NCBI RefSeq assembly: GCF_012273895.1
Contig: NC_052116.1
Location: 9,548,001 to 9,612,000 of the forward strand
Direction: 5' to 3'
Source of the DNA: Zerene cesonia
Taxonomy: Eukaryota > Arthropoda > Insecta > Lepidoptera > Pieridae
DNA length: 64,000 bases
Shown: one piece after another, positions 48,401-58,125 of the stretch
How the letters are laid out: every line of letters starts with the position of its first letter
How positions within the stretch are numbered: the first letter of the stretch is position 1
Program-made: the position numbers and the translations under genes
Notes under the pieces: model-generated
Database searches by the model: none
What the model saw: the letters and a program-made list of their open reading frames with translations, nothing else
Told to the model about the DNA's origin: nothing

Positions 48401-49320
48401 TGTAACAACAACGTTAAGTGTTCTTATTCTTTTAAATTAACGGTGTAAATGCGGGTGCTAGTTAAATGAAGTCATTAAATAAATAGGCTACTACCTAAGG
48501 CTTAAACTTCGATGCATCTTTTAATACCGGAGTTTACTGCTTTGTGACATGAAATCGAGTAATTCAACTATCAAACAACATGTGTGTTGGATGCAATAGC
48601 TTCATATTGATTGTAACTTTTTATGTATGGTAACTTTGTAATACTATTAAATATACAATAATTTACGATGATTACAAATAAAGTATACGTACTTATATAG
48701 GCTGATGGTGAGAGAGGGTGTTTCCTGTCCTTCGGCGGGGTGCTATACACAAACGCATGGTTGACGCAGCCCCGCGCCTGCGCACACATGTCGCCGTCGG
48801 AGCCCCGGCGCGTCCGCCGCCGCGCCTCGGGCACTAACTCAGTCTCCGATTTGCCCAACACTTTTAACTTCTTCTTCCCCTTATCCGGGGAGTGTATATG
48901 CAAGATCGCCGCCGCTTTCGGCGGGATCTTTTCAGGCACTAACAGGTCCTTGGCTGACACACTCTTCTGCTTCTTATTGAACAGATCACTGAACTTCTTC
49001 TCGGCCTTCTTGGGTCGCTGGGGCTTCAACATGAGGTCGACGTCCCCGCTCTTCTTTCTCACGCGGGCCGGCTCCTGCTTGCGCTTGGCCATCACGGGAG
49101 TTTTGGCGCGGTACGTGCCGTCGATGCCCGCGTAGGCCACACTGTAATCCTTGTCGCCGAAGAGCTGCGAGGTGAACAGCACCTGGTCCCGCTTGAGCTC
49201 GACGGGCTCCTCTTCCTTGGATCGCCAGCGGTTGCCGATCAGGCGCAAGGAGGCGCGCACGGAGCGCGAGCGGCGCAGGCCTCCCTGCTCCCTCTTGAAC
49301 TTGTCGAGGAGGGTTTCCAT
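27071..49320 (-). CDS. wake: Wide awake / ANKFN1 ortholog
   Basis: Minus-strand exons in order: 48693-49320, 37417-37557, 37052-37130, 36171-36274, 35057 down into the gap at 34978, 33447-33548, 32824-32978, 32294-32527, 31865-32123, 31519-31651, 31111-31246, 30994 down into the gap at 30876, 30548-30693, 28308-29796, 27071-27406. Every junction that can be checked is GT-AG with matching phase. Domain order is basic N-terminal region, two ankyrin repeats, FN3, conserved ANKFN1 middle region, Ser-rich region, Ras-association domain, which defines the WAKE/ANKFN1/NMF9 family. In Drosophila WAKE links the circadian clock to sleep onset by lowering clock-neuron excitability through the GABA-A receptor; a similar neuronal role here is inference. 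The gene is interrupted by two assembly gaps, so at least one exon end is missing from each. The first intron is 11.1 kb. Confidence 0.92.
27565..27660 (-). repeat. Repeat fragment
   Basis: ACTAGCGGTCCGCCCTGGC followed by TTCGCCCGTGG and ATATATAGCCTATAG is a typical lepidopteran repeat end ('cgccc.ggcttcgccc...tatagcctat'). It lies in the last wake intron, beside the reverse-transcriptase relic. Confidence 0.5.
27808..28230 (+). mobile_element. Decayed non-LTR retrotransposon reverse transcriptase
   Basis: Translated pieces in shifting frames match the core of a jockey/I-type reverse transcriptase: KRCIAIFLDLAKAFDTL (RT motif A, Asp), then YGVPQGSSS followed by LFQYINA (GVPQGS..GPLLF motif), then FAGDTALIIYGNTWDD, where the catalytic FADD has become FAGD. 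Frameshifts separate the blocks and no full ORF remains. It sits antisense to wake in its last intron (27407-28307) and is a dead copy. Confidence 0.8.
28308..29796 (-). CDS. wake: wake large exon: conserved core and Ser-rich region
   Basis: 496 codons with entry phase 2 (the split codon gives Ala, then EEWEYLKSLSG) and exit phase 0. The first ~200 residues are the conserved ANKFN1 C-terminal core, with segments such as QQMFLEQIASACRKLLRDMD and HRIYDLEVIELNNDVSFIM. The following ~290 residues are Ser/Thr/Gln-rich and presumably disordered. Codon use is mixed, less GC-rich than the neighbouring wake exons, which argues against simple regional GC bias. Confidence 0.9.
30275..30326. repeat. Near-perfect hairpin in wake intron
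   Basis: Arms 30275-30297 and 30304-30326 are inverted copies of each other with one mismatch, around the loop TTTTGA. It lies in the intron between exons 28308-29796 and 30548-30693, 222 bases from the latter's donor. Confidence 0.75.
30548..32123 (-). CDS. wake: wake middle exons (conserved ANKFN1 region)
   Basis: Exons 31865-32123, 31519-31651, 31111-31246, the partial exon at 30876-30994, and 30548-30693. The first has a long Gly/Ala run, then TAATIRQLFTANTKFQKNLR. The second reads GVYLACVLYHEDKVLVTGED and TDFHWLMK, the most diagnostic block of the family. The third (WEEVKTLRSEMER) and fourth (GQVYHKPLRDAHGTVVVSLV) continue it, and the fifth contains RGLYVGYLKLQSSVEVVRVV. The fifth uses donor GC|GTCTGT, chosen because only it gives the right phase and restores AEEWEYL. 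Confidence 0.9.
30699..30875. other. Assembly gap (177 N)
   Basis: Run of N inside wake. It hides the 3' end of the exon at 30994 and an intron. The frames on the two sides are not compatible over 177 bases, so either an intron lies inside or the gap length is inexact. Confidence 0.95.
31032..31060 (+). repeat. Short repeat fragment
   Basis: TAACTACCCGGGCGGAGCC plus AGGAAGTGC matches the block at 17854-17880 with few differences; it is the end of the same interspersed repeat, in a short wake intron. Confidence 0.4.
32294..32978 (-). CDS. wake: wake FN3 domain exons
   Basis: Exons 32824-32978 and 32294-32527 (phase 1 junction within Y-R-V-E-W) encode a fibronectin type III domain: LLEVEGPHAVAVRLPP (A/B strands), AAIVTKYRVEWSSRADF (C strand with the conserved Trp), GLTRGRRYFFRVAAGN (F strand with the conserved Tyr), KGWGPS (G strand). 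Two low-complexity insertions are odd: an Ala-His repeat before the C strand, and a Gly/Ala/Ser stretch of about 16 residues before the F strand. A GT-rich microsatellite follows the donor at 32824. Confidence 0.9.
32785..32823 (+). repeat. GT-rich microsatellite at wake donor
   Basis: GTGTGCGTGTGTGTTTGTGTG with GCGTGCGCGCC immediately intron-side of the 32824-32978 exon. Confidence 0.6.
33447..33548 (-). CDS. wake: wake linker exon before FN3
   Basis: 102 nt, phase 2 in and 2 out, 33 complete codons: a Ser/Gly/Ala-rich start, then SEKDKQVQHWDRRHRTL, a charged helix characteristic of ANKFN1 just before the FN3 domain. Its 5' neighbour exon lies in the assembly gap. Confidence 0.85.
33978..34977. 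other. Assembly gap (exactly 1000 N)
   Basis: A round-number run of N, so the true length is unknown. It begins in a (GT)n microsatellite on the left and interrupts a wake exon on the right. It hides at least the 3' end of that exon, and possibly further exons. Confidence 0.95.
34978..37557 (-). CDS. wake: wake ankyrin-repeat exons
   Basis: Exons 37417-37557, 37052-37130, 36171-36274 and the partial 34978-35057. Together they encode residues 210-344: KIAAVNIHLQALFAAVEHGY, then LDKARNILESTDVDVNSVN, DGLSPLDVAVLTGNRPLAKM and LMEFGAKEGNQF, i.e. two clear ankyrin repeats (G-SPLDVA and ALFAAVEHG motifs), then KSPEALGAHLRRLCREAEAR. Phases are 1, 1, 2 and 1 at the starts and all agree. The last exon runs into the 1000-N gap. 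Confidence 0.9.
35090..35275 (-). repeat. RTE-like LINE tail in wake intron
   Basis: On the minus strand it reads AAGAAGGAGGTTCACAATAC, GACTGTATTTTTTTTGCTC, then 'tgaactgatttcgatctc' and 'gaaagctggtgcca', the standard order of the widespread lepidopteran 'ccgacttcaaaaaaggaggaggttctcaattcgac' repeat. Confidence 0.65.
36018..36043. repeat. Short inverted repeat
   Basis: TTCCGTAAT and ATTACGGAA form exact 9-bp arms around an 8-nt loop, in a wake intron. No function can be assigned. Confidence 0.6.
36486..36620 (-). repeat. Repeat fragment with CpG-rich tail
   Basis: Contains the 'accgactttttttggttcatg' type block and GACCCGCCGGCCGCTACAGC followed by GGCATGCTCGCTTCGCTCGC. This resembles ends of lepidopteran repeats, but I cannot name the family. 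Confidence 0.3.
39008..39185 (+). repeat. Abundant lepidopteran interspersed repeat
   Basis: Reads ATCATTATCAGCCCATATAT, TCCCACCGCTGGGACACAGG, TATGAGGGTTCGGGCCATAA, TGCGGGTTGACAGATGTCAC and CATGCCGGTTTCCTCACGAT in order; this is a well-known repeat consensus in butterfly and moth genomes. It lies in wake intron 1. Confidence 0.75.
40430..40570 (+). repeat. LINE/MITE tail remnant
   Basis: Contains AATTTCATCGGAATCATGAG and GTGGTTTAGGCGTGAAAAAGG followed by CGGACAGAAAGACG, matching the 'aaatttcatcgaaatccgttcagtggtttaggcgtgaaa..cagacag' consensus. The 127-codon antisense open frame across it is fortuitous. Confidence 0.55.
42395..42600. promoter_or_regulatory. CpG-rich patch in wake intron 1
   Basis: A run rich in CG dinucleotides (GCGTGGGCGCGCGCAAC, GGAAGCGGCCCGGAACGC, CCGACGCACGACACGACATC) within AT-rich intron. 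It may be an internal wake promoter or a CpG-rich enhancer; strand and function are unknown. Confidence 0.3.
48693..49320 (-). CDS. wake: wake first coding exon
   Basis: 209 codons plus one base, ending ATA A|GTACGT. It starts METLLDKFKREQGGLRRSRS; the product is basic (many Lys/Arg) with RASLRLIGNRW, LFTSQLFGDKDYSVAYAGID and KKFSDLFNKKQKSVSAKDLL, typical of a disordered, phosphorylatable N-terminal region. Four bases upstream of the ATG is a strong acceptor (CTCCCCCCTCGCAG at 49325-49338), so this exon probably starts at 49324 and has an upstream exon. The ATG may be the true start after a UTR intron, or an internal Met of a longer isoform. Confidence 0.8.
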
Positions 49321-49324
49321 CGCC

Positions 49325-49570
49325 CTGCGAGGGGGGAGGGCGGGCCGCCGGGCATGGCACGCTACGATCGACTACGCGCACGCTATTCGATACACGATAG
49401 TTACGTAAGTCGTTCTGTTTCCGACGTTCACTCGCAGCGGCGTCGGTCGGTGGAATGCTACAACGAAACAATGCCTGCTGCAGTGCGACCCCGGACCCGT
49501 ACGACCCCGGAGCTCGGAAGCCAGCTCCGTCCGCGGCGCGCTCTTTTGATAAACTGCTCTAATTTGCACA
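49325..49570 (-). promoter_or_regulatory. wake 5' flank: CpG-rich promoter / 5' UTR region
   Basis: About 250 bp of CG-rich sequence immediately upstream of the wake ATG, including CCGGGGTCGCACTGCAGC and GCGCGCCGCGGACGGAGC on the minus strand. A minus-strand GTAACT at 49404 could pair with the acceptor at 49325 as an 80-bp UTR intron. The most likely proximal promoter of wake lies here or just upstream. Confidence 0.45.
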
Positions 49571-52500
49571 ATCTGAGCGATAAGATACCTCACTATTTGG
49601 TTACACTTGTCACAGGCGAGATTTCGTGACGCATGTTTAATGAGATAAAAATAAGGCGATAGCGCTTTATTGTGAATAAATGGATGCATCGGTTTGGTGG
49701 ATATGGAGTTTCATATTGGTTCGCTCCGAATCATAACGCTTCCGTACCGTATGATTAATGCCAACTGTAACGTGTCGCAGCGTCTAGTTTGATATATTTT
49801 TTATTTGCGTTGTAGTTCATACAGCGATTTTATTTCACGTGAAAACGTTTTTGATATTTATTTGTATGCATTGCAAATGCGTATTTTTAATTTATCTTTG
49901 CAATCGCATTCCGCGAGGTATTCACATAAATTGTACCTACACTCTACAGCTCCATACAGCTGCGTATAATTCCGCGACGAATTGAACGCCGCCTTAATTA
50001 ACATAAGCTTAAACCTTTAGAAAAGCAGTCTGACTATTTATTGCGATGAAGAAAGTGAATTCCGAGAAATCCGCATTTAGAAATAAACGCGCCGTCCACA
50101 GATGGCATATTCTAATGAATAGAAAAAATTGAAATGAAAAAGGTAGCTGGAGCATCCAGGGAATGTTTCAGCGCCGGCTCCACGCCGCTGCACAGTTTTG
50201 TCTTTGCTTAGCGGATATTTACTTTGACAAATTCAGAGAAATCGCTGCGATGTAAATGAAAACCTGGAGTCAGCCAGGCGAAACTATCCGCCTTTATTTT
50301 TACATGTTTGAGAGTACATGTCGCGAGGGAATTACATTTTAATTTGACGTTTAATTTTGTAAATTCATAGTTTGAACTTTAAGTATATAATTTAGGTCGC
50401 AAGCATAATCGAACAAGAAGTTTGTAGAAACTTACATCATTTCCTAATGATAATGACCTAATGTTCTTCAAAATATAGATCCAGTTTCGCTACCCCATAC
50501 CCCTTGCTTCCTTATAACAGAAATTGAATTTCCCAGAAAGCGATTGATGAATTTCTTAAAGCTCGACATAGTCTGGTAGATAGTTAATTAGATTAAAAAT
50601 TATAGACAAGTCGTCTGAAGTTAAAAGATAAGTCCGTATACGCGGGGAGTTCGCAAAGCAGATTGTTAAGTAAAGGAGAACTTGCATGTGGAGCAAGTTA
50701 ACTCGTCTTTGGAACTAATTTACTTAACTTGTTAACACAACCACTTCATAGAGGGTAGTGTTACACGCTGATTGCGAGGTCTGGGAGATCTTTCTAATCC
50801 TAAGTTAACCTGACTGTTTTAATTTTAACTTGTGTAGTGCGGGTGTCTGTAATGTGGCCTATCGAAGAGATAATCAGTTTGGTTGCGGCTTTTTATATTA
50901 ATAGAGCTCTTAGCTGTGTTTGGAATGTTTAGTAGTGCATTAACACATACAGAGCGGGATCTCATGATGACCTCAAGTCTAGTTTTATTATTTTTTAAAA
51001 ATAAATATTAAATTTACATCAGAGATTTATATTGTATATTTGTTTTATAGTGGTGCATAGAAATATATTTCATAACCTCCGCTATCCTAAAAATTCATAA
51101 AATCCGCGCTCTACAATTTCATATCTCGTTCTTCCAGTTTGAATATTCTCAAAAATGTATGCTATTTACATTTTCTATATGAAATAGAAAGCGGTTTAGA
51201 AACGGAGAGTTTTATTATGATAATGATTTTGTAATAAGTAGGCAATTAACTCCTAAATCTTTCTGAGTTTTCAAACGACTTGCGAAGATGATGTGTTACA
51301 TCTATAAAAACCGCATAATATGGTATCAGCTCGCAGAGACACTTTCTGCTATAATTTATGGTGTTTATTTAATGTTTCTAATTTTTAAGATAATTAGATT
51401 CATAAATTATGTTACGTAAAATTCAAAGTTCTTGTAATATTATATGGGTAAGTAAAATACAGTTCTTAAATTAAAGAGAAATTTAAAATAATAAATGCAT
51501 AAGTCTTCATAAATCTCTCTCAATTGGACTTCGTGGGAACCGTTAAGTACGTACTATTTTTATCCCTGACCATTTACCTGGTTCTCTTAAAAGCCATTAA
51601 TTGGAAGTGTGTCAGGGGTAGCCGTGGAACGAGAAATGTTTAGCTGATGAAGGGTGGAGGGGGCGGTCAAAGCAGGTGCGGTACTTTTGAAGTTATTTCG
51701 TCTAAGATATTTTCCGACGTAATTTACTTCTAGAATGTTTTGCTTATGTTTATCGAGTTTTGAAATTAAAGAGCTCATTTTTCTTTTTAACTATTTAATT
51801 TATTTATTTAATATTTATGTACAAAATGGTGTTGTTTTTTGTAAAACTAAAATTTCATGGTAGGAGATAGATAACAAACAACAAAACTACAGAATCTTAA
51901 TCCTATTACCTGGGTTTTTATTATTACCTGGGTACTACAAACATGAATGAGTACCTTGAAATACAAGAAATCTTAAATAAAGCTATCCCAACAAAGACAC
52001 AAACGATTATCGCAGTTCATTTAATTCTAAGAATCTGTTTAGCTGCGACGCGCTGGACTAGCGAGCCCTCCCTCACATGGGCAGGAAGCGGGACAGGTGC
52101 GTGGAGGCTTTCAATGATTGCTTTTTAAGTTTTTGATCGATCATAATTCGTACAAATATGAACAGAAAGTAATCATTTTCATTTTATTCCTTCGAACTAC
52201 ATTGGCAATATAATTTATACAGGTGTATTTAAATTTTTTATTATCATAGCATTAAAATGAACATTTCTTTTTAAAAACGTTGAACATGATGTTGCGTATT
52301 ACTCTGCATGCTATGAAAAACTGTAACTATATGCCCCTAATCTGCCCCATAAACTTTTAAAGGAGGTAAAGGCTTTTCGCTTCTAAATGTATATTTTCCT
52401 TAAACGCAGAGAGCTATTAAGCGCATTCGAACATTTCACACACTAACGTATAGATAACTTAACCAAAATAGCATCAGTAAGGGTATTCGTGTCGAATGCC

Positions 52501-53659
52501 ACATATTATAGCCGTGATGTAAGCTTTTAATTTTCCATTGTCCTGCAGTGCGCCGGGACACGCGATACTGTGCTAGATGCGAACACAATACCTACCGGCT
52601 ACTACTCCTTGCTAAGTGCTATCGATTGCTGTCGCATGTCCATACTTTACAACGTTAATATTATTTCTCTTAAAGATATGATCAGAACGAAGTAGCTTAT
52701 CAAGTTTATTTTAACTCTTCCTTATTCTACGCTGTATATGACAAACTGATGACTGATAAATTTCTCTAATATTGAATTAAAATTTATTGAACATCGACTT
52801 AATTTAACGCGGTCTTTCCAAAAGCGGATGTCTATTCTATCGCAGTTACTTTTCAGTTTTATTTCCCAAATCCCGCTTCGATTGGGGCTCGCTAACGAAG
52901 TGTCCTGATTATTTCGGGGTTTAAGTTATCATATAAACCGGTACTACTGTAGTTCAGCTGTGAAAGTTTAGTGTTTGGACAACCTACCAATTGCATTAGT
53001 GAGTTGTAGTTAAAATAATAGTTAATACTTCTGGTAACCGACTTACTTCTTGCAACATTTAAATAGGAAAGATGGCCTAGCGTTTTGCTCAAACTTATAT
53101 AAACAGTGCCCATGTAACTATTTCAAAAATAAAATCAGAAATCCGTAAAGATTGCATAATAGGACATAATAAATAAAGAACTACTAGTCGAAATCCTGCG
53201 ATTATCATATATCCTAATGTATTCATAATATCAAACAGAGATAATCGCATAGAATCTGTAGGACGCATCAATTACGAATGATTTTCCTGCGCTCACGCAT
53301 AGTACCGGCTCTATTCTATGTAAATTGGTAATGATTAAACTTTTGAGGCCAATGACGCACACTGTGTCGGAATTATACTTATTTGTGATTAAACATGCCC
53401 TTTAGTCCTAGTAGACATTGCTTTATCAATGAGGTCAGGATGGAGTTAACTCTTTGTTCTTACGCTTCTCGTCAGAAGATAAACCTGTTCCCGTGTGGGG
53501 CCGATGGCCATTTCACGGCACACTGATCGAGCTTTTGAAATGTTCCTTCCAGAGGCGTGAGGACCCTTCCGTGGCTAGATAAATATTGTTTTAATATTGG
53601 ATTATCATTAGTATTAAAACTGTATAATTCTGAAGACGATCTCCTAATGCTAGAAATCT

Positions 53660-53850
53660 ATACTAATAAATGGGAATAACATAAAGCTGAAGAGTTTATT
53701 TGTTTGCACGCGCTAATGGCAGGTTACAAACTACTGGCTCGAATGATAAAATATTCTTGTGTTGACTTGTCCATTTAATGAAAAAGGTTATTATAGGCTA
53801 TATATTATCATGTACGTGGGCGAAGCCGCGGGGCACAGCGAGTACTAGAC
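53660..53850 (+). repeat. Interspersed repeat
   Basis: Starts CTATACTAATAAATGGG, includes AAAGCTGAAGAGTTTATTTG and ACTGGCTCGAATGATAAAA, and ends GTGGGCGAAGCCGCGGGGC with ACAGCGAGTACTAG. This is the classic head-to-tail order of a lepidopteran non-autonomous element with the 'gggcgaagccgcgggc' end. Confidence 0.65.
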
Positions 53851-54180
53851 AGTTCTACGGCGACCCATTCTGAAGGTGATCTGTATTTGGCACTATTGGT
53901 TTCCAAGTAAGATAAACTAAGATTTAGTTATACTAGAAATGATATAGCGATAAGAGAGTACATCCGCTTCACGATAGTATATAATATATTTAAAAACAAA
54001 ATATTAACGATCTATGTATTTACGTAATCCGTATACATTAGTATTGACTATCTAGTATACATTAGATTAATATGTGAAAGCATGAGAAAATCAATTTGAA
54101 TAATTTATTTCTAAAACTATTTTGTATAGCGATGGGGCCTTTTTAATCGTCCATATAATTTTATTAAGTTTCTTTCCTAT

Positions 54181-54478
54181 TAATATTATAAATGCGAAAG
54201 TTTGTGAGGATGGATGTATGTGTATGTGCATGTATATTTGTTACTCTTTCACGCAAAAACATCTGAACCGATTGCAATGAAATTTGGTGCTGCGCCCCGC
54301 GGTTTCACCCGCGTATGTCCGTATCCCGTAGGAATATCGGGATAAAAAGTTGCCTATATGTTATTCCAGTTTTCAAACTGTCTACGTACCAAATTTCAAT
54401 GCAATCGGTTTAGTAGTTTTTGCGTGAAGGAGTAAAAAACGCACACACATGCTTACAAACTTTGCATTTATAATATTA
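54181..54478. mobile_element. MITE-like element with terminal inverted repeats
   Basis: The left end TAATATTATAAATGCGAAAG continues to TTTG (54181-54204), and the right end 54456-54478 is its reverse complement with one missing base. The interior repeats the same theme twice: CTGAACCGATTGCAATGAAA near the left and 'ATTTCAATGCAATCGGTTTA' on the right. It has no ORF and is about 298 bp long. It is followed by three GGATA units (54480-54495). Confidence 0.7.
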
Positions 54479-55014
54479 GTAGGATAGGATAGGATCGTAT
54501 TATATTTATTATCATTAGTTAGCCGGTAAACATGACCAGTTGGGTCTGATAACGTTTTTATTGACCGACAGCAAATAAGGTCATATTTATGATAAATTAT
54601 CCTCGAGCTAATTTGTTTCCGCATTTTAATCGGTGTATGGTCGTGCATTATCTAGCTTAATTTGTATTCGATTCTACTTATTGGAAGAATAATTTTATTA
54701 TAAAAATGAAAACACATATAAGTACATTATTATATTACAAAATAGCTTCCCTTTTACCTTCCTTGGAACGCAATAGTAAAAAAATTCAAAAACGTCAATA
54801 ATTGTTAATACTAATGTTTTCTTTTATTAACAAGATATTTGTATCGCTATCATAATTGTAGCCATGTATATAGTATGAACCACAAGTATTAGTAAATTTA
54901 TTATATTTTTTTATATTTATATACAGTTCATACAAAATTTACAGCCCCCAGGCTAACATATCACGATGCCCAAGTCAAAAGTTTTACTACCAAATACTCA
55001 AGGCTACGTTAGTT

Positions 55015-55085
55015 TCAACCGATTTCAAAAAAACAGGAAGTTTCTCAATTCGACTAGGTATATATACATATTTTTCAGAAACTTT
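55015..55085 (+). repeat. RTE-like LINE tail
   Basis: CAACCGATTTCAAAAAAACA then GGAAGTTTCTCAATTCGACT, a diverged copy of the 'ccgacttcaaaaaaggaggaggttctcaattcgac' repeat. Confidence 0.6.
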
Positions 55086-56254
55086 CGATAAAACGATTTT
55101 CATTGTAATTTTTTTATTTGAGAGCTGATGCCTCCCATGCGGTCGCAGTAAAATTTGGTTTATTGTTAATTGTTGAAAATAATTATTGGTATAATATTTA
55201 AATACCTTTTGTATCAGTACAATAGTTCACATCACTCCTAGGAGAGTATAAGTGCGTCCAAGCGATGTCAAAATGATTAGTAATTGGTAATTATCTTAAT
55301 TAACATCAACAATTACCGATCGACAGGAATCCGTAATGATGTAACGCTTTAAACATAAAACATAACTTGGTGTTTACAACTTTATCTCTACTTAAGTTTA
55401 AACCGACTTCAAAAGTGCCTGATAGACAGAATTTGAAGCGATTTTTTTATATTGACGCCCGCGACTTCGATTTTGATGAAAATCCTTTTTCAATGATTAA
55501 TTTAGTCGCAAGACAGTCCGCGTTGGAACGTGTAAAACACGTTATTCACGTAATAATTATCGTATTTTTAAATAATATGAGGTTACTTGTTGGAATAGTT
55601 GTTAGGATACAATAGTTTCCAAACCCAATGCATCCATAAAAAATAAGCGTTAAGAAAATGTATTATATGTGTAGGTATGTTTTCAAATTAAAGTGAACAC
55701 GCAATGTATAGCTACAAATGCAATTCAAAAGTATCTGGATTCATAGATGTATTTAATAGCGATTTTACCGATTATGTGCTAAAAAGGTCCATCTCCGAGG
55801 TCTACTAGATTACTAGACAAAGCCCAGGGTCGTACGGGTCGCTCAAGTCACGCAATTTAATTAAAAAGTTTTTTACCTTTGAAAATCGTTCTTATTTCAT
55901 TTTCATTAATCACCAAACACAAAAGCCATGTCCATTATTAACTAGCGATGATTACAATGTAATAATAATTCCCCAACACGACAGTACAACGATACTAATT
56001 TGTTTAAAATACAATAATATACAAATTTTTAGTTTCGACTTAACCACACTTTCACTGTATTATAGTGCCGCACTGTCTAAAAAACACTATTTATGACACA
56101 ACCACTACATGCCAAAGGATTAATAATGTATTTATTATGTAATTAGACACTTCGTACTAGTATTTCTTTATTTTCTAACAATTGTAAAAAGTTTGCATCG
56201 AAAAACATTTAAAAACATGTAACGTTCACTATAAAGTATAAACAACTGTTTAAG

Positions 56255-56360
56255 TGTGAAGTTCGTACGCTGCGTCAAGGGCACCAATCGACGCGACGCT
56301 TGCAGGGCAGCCAACATGGCGGCAACGCTTCGCCGCGTAGTTCAGTCAACGGCCTTTGTG
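56255..56360. promoter_or_regulatory. Isolated CpG-rich patch, candidate promoter
   Basis: Contains GTACGCTGCGTCAAGGGC, CAATCGACGCGACGCTTGC and GCCAACATGGCGGCAACGC, the last resembling a YY1/Pho-type initiator. The plus strand opens MAATLRRVVQSTAFVN then stop; the minus strand opens MLAALQASRRLVPLTQRTNF. Neither can be assigned. It is the only strong CG cluster between 49.6 and 57 kb. Confidence 0.35.
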
Positions 56361-57268
56361 AATTAATGAATGGGTCTGACGAACCTGACTTCAGAGTGAT
56401 GTGATTGATGCACCTGCTCTTGCGCAACTTGTAGTACTAGATTCTTTGTACATCTCATTACAGATATCGATTATTTCTTGTATATAGTTATAATTAATTA
56501 TAAGACTCAAAAAAAACTTAGTATGTGGACTACAAACCTAGACAAATTTTTGTATTAGGTAGGTATATTAGATTAAGATTAAGTTTATATTATCTAACTA
56601 TTATTAATTATTATGTGTATTAACTAGTATAATGTTTTTTCAATTGTAATTTTAGAATTTGCAAATCAATATAACTCATTTAATTTAAATAATATAAGTA
56701 TGAACTGCAATAATTTTTGAGTTTGTAGAAAACATTAGCTTTTTTACAAAAAATTAAATGAATAATAAAATAGAATGTATGAGTAAGTATGAATGTAAAA
56801 GTGATATCATAAACTAAATTGTGACGGACAATTTATTTTAATTTATAATTCTGTCACGTAATAGTACGGCATTTCTCAATCGTGAATCAAATTTCTTCAG
56901 CATTCTCTGCCAATTAAGCGTAATTATTGTTTCAAAGTTATGATTAAGTTCCTTGACCGAATATCTGACGTCTAAGTAAGATTTATTGCTTCATCGTTAT
57001 TACAACAAGATTTTAATTCAATTGTGTTTAAACAGATTTTGAACGGATTTTTCAGGCACAATTGTCAATTATTCATTGAAAGATTTGTGTGATTTGTTTA
57101 AATTTGGATTACACAATAGCCATCGCAAGTCAATTATTTCATAATATGATACCTAACTAGCATTAAGGCAAGAGCCGGCTCCGCCCGCGTCTTCATTTAT
57201 CGTAATTGAAAAAATATACAATATACTACTCGTATCTTTTAAGTTGGGTCAAACTGGCCATCGATGAC

Positions 57269-57317
57269 ATGAAATCAGTCGAGAAGTTTGGAAGTCCATC
57301 GCGGACTAGTAACAGAG
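57269..57317 (+). CDS. Candidate short exon of an unidentified gene
   Basis: ATG then KSVEKFGSPSRTSNR, followed by a perfect donor (AGAG|GTAAGT at 57318). The frame stays open upstream (LAIDDM), so it may also be an internal exon entered after TTTTAAG at about 57242. The product is not recognised. A compatible next exon might be 63395-63474. Without homology this remains weak. Confidence 0.25.
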
Positions 57318-57474
57318 GTAAGTTATATGCATTAAGATTATTAATTACCGCAGAAAAATGTGACACATCTAATAATGAAAGTAACGTAAACAAACGTAAC
57401 ACCATTACTAAATAGTAATTAGGTGTAACACTGCTAATTCCCAGTAATGAATAATTATAGCGATACAGTGTCAC

Positions 57475-57515
57475 TGCCGGCTGCCGGCTGCCGGCTGACG
57501 CGGCGGAGAAAGCGT
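57475..57515 (+). repeat. Triplicated CTGCCGG motif
   Basis: CTGCCGG occurs three times in tandem (57475 onward), then GCTGACGCGGCGGAG, in AT-rich DNA just downstream of the candidate exon at 57269. Confidence 0.6.
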
Positions 57516-57914
57516 CGCTGCGTTCATTGTTACGTGTTTGTAATTGTTTACGTTTTCATTTTGATTGATGTCAATATCATTGATACAAATTTATGAGGAG
57601 TCCGCCGATTCTTACCTTATAAATAAATTAGAACTTAGGCGTCTGAAAAATTGCGTTGGAAATTGGAATTTCAAATGATTTGTTTTGTATAATTGTAAGC
57701 TGTAATCCGTATCATAATAGGTGGCATTAAATCAAACATTTCACATTTAAAATGTTCGTGTTATACAATAAGGATAAAATAAGGAATTTATAATGATATT
57801 CTATTAAACTACCTCCGTCCATCCATTTTTCGCTCGGGTGGACCAAGTTTCAATAACTTTTTAATCTTTAGTACATACTTATTATTTAATTTCAATTGCT
57901 GTCTAAAAATATAT

Positions 57915-58125
57915 TAAACTAGACGCTCGTCCCAGCTCCGCCCGGATATCGAGATTCCTGTTTTGTCACAAGGGATGCTCCCTTAATAGATATAAAAAGT
58001 GTCCTACTAACCAAGTCAGCTATACCCCCGTCTGTAAACCAAAATTCATCGAAATCCGTTCAGCAGTTTCAGCGTGATTGACGGACAAAAATCCAAACAA
58101 ACACACATTTAGAATATTATTGTGA
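57915..58125 (+). repeat. Interspersed repeat (LINE/Helitron tail)
   Basis: AACTAGACGCTCGTCCCAGC, CCGCCCGGATATCGAGATTC, TTCATCGAAATCCGTTCAGC and AGTTTCAGCGTGATTGACGG appear in the expected order, ending in ATCCAAACAAACACACA and AGAATATTATT. The copy is diverged. Confidence 0.6.

Larger units (their letters stand above)
37558..48692 (-). other. wake: wake first intron (11.1 kb)
   Basis: No coding exon found. It holds repeats at 39008-39185 and 40430-40570, a CpG-rich patch at 42395-42600, and several hundred-base stretches of higher complexity (42930-43200, 43300-43520, 45060-45660) that are not recognisable repeats and do not keep a convincing reading frame. These are candidate regulatory sequence. 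Confidence 0.55.
49571..56250. other. Gene-free stretch with scattered repeats
   Basis: No exon supported. Repeats at 53660-53850, 54181-54495 and 55015-55085 are listed separately. Non-repetitive CG-containing patches at 50140-50290, 52540-52640 and 53450-53580 could be conserved noncoding DNA upstream of wake, but this cannot be shown from one sequence. Confidence 0.5.
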
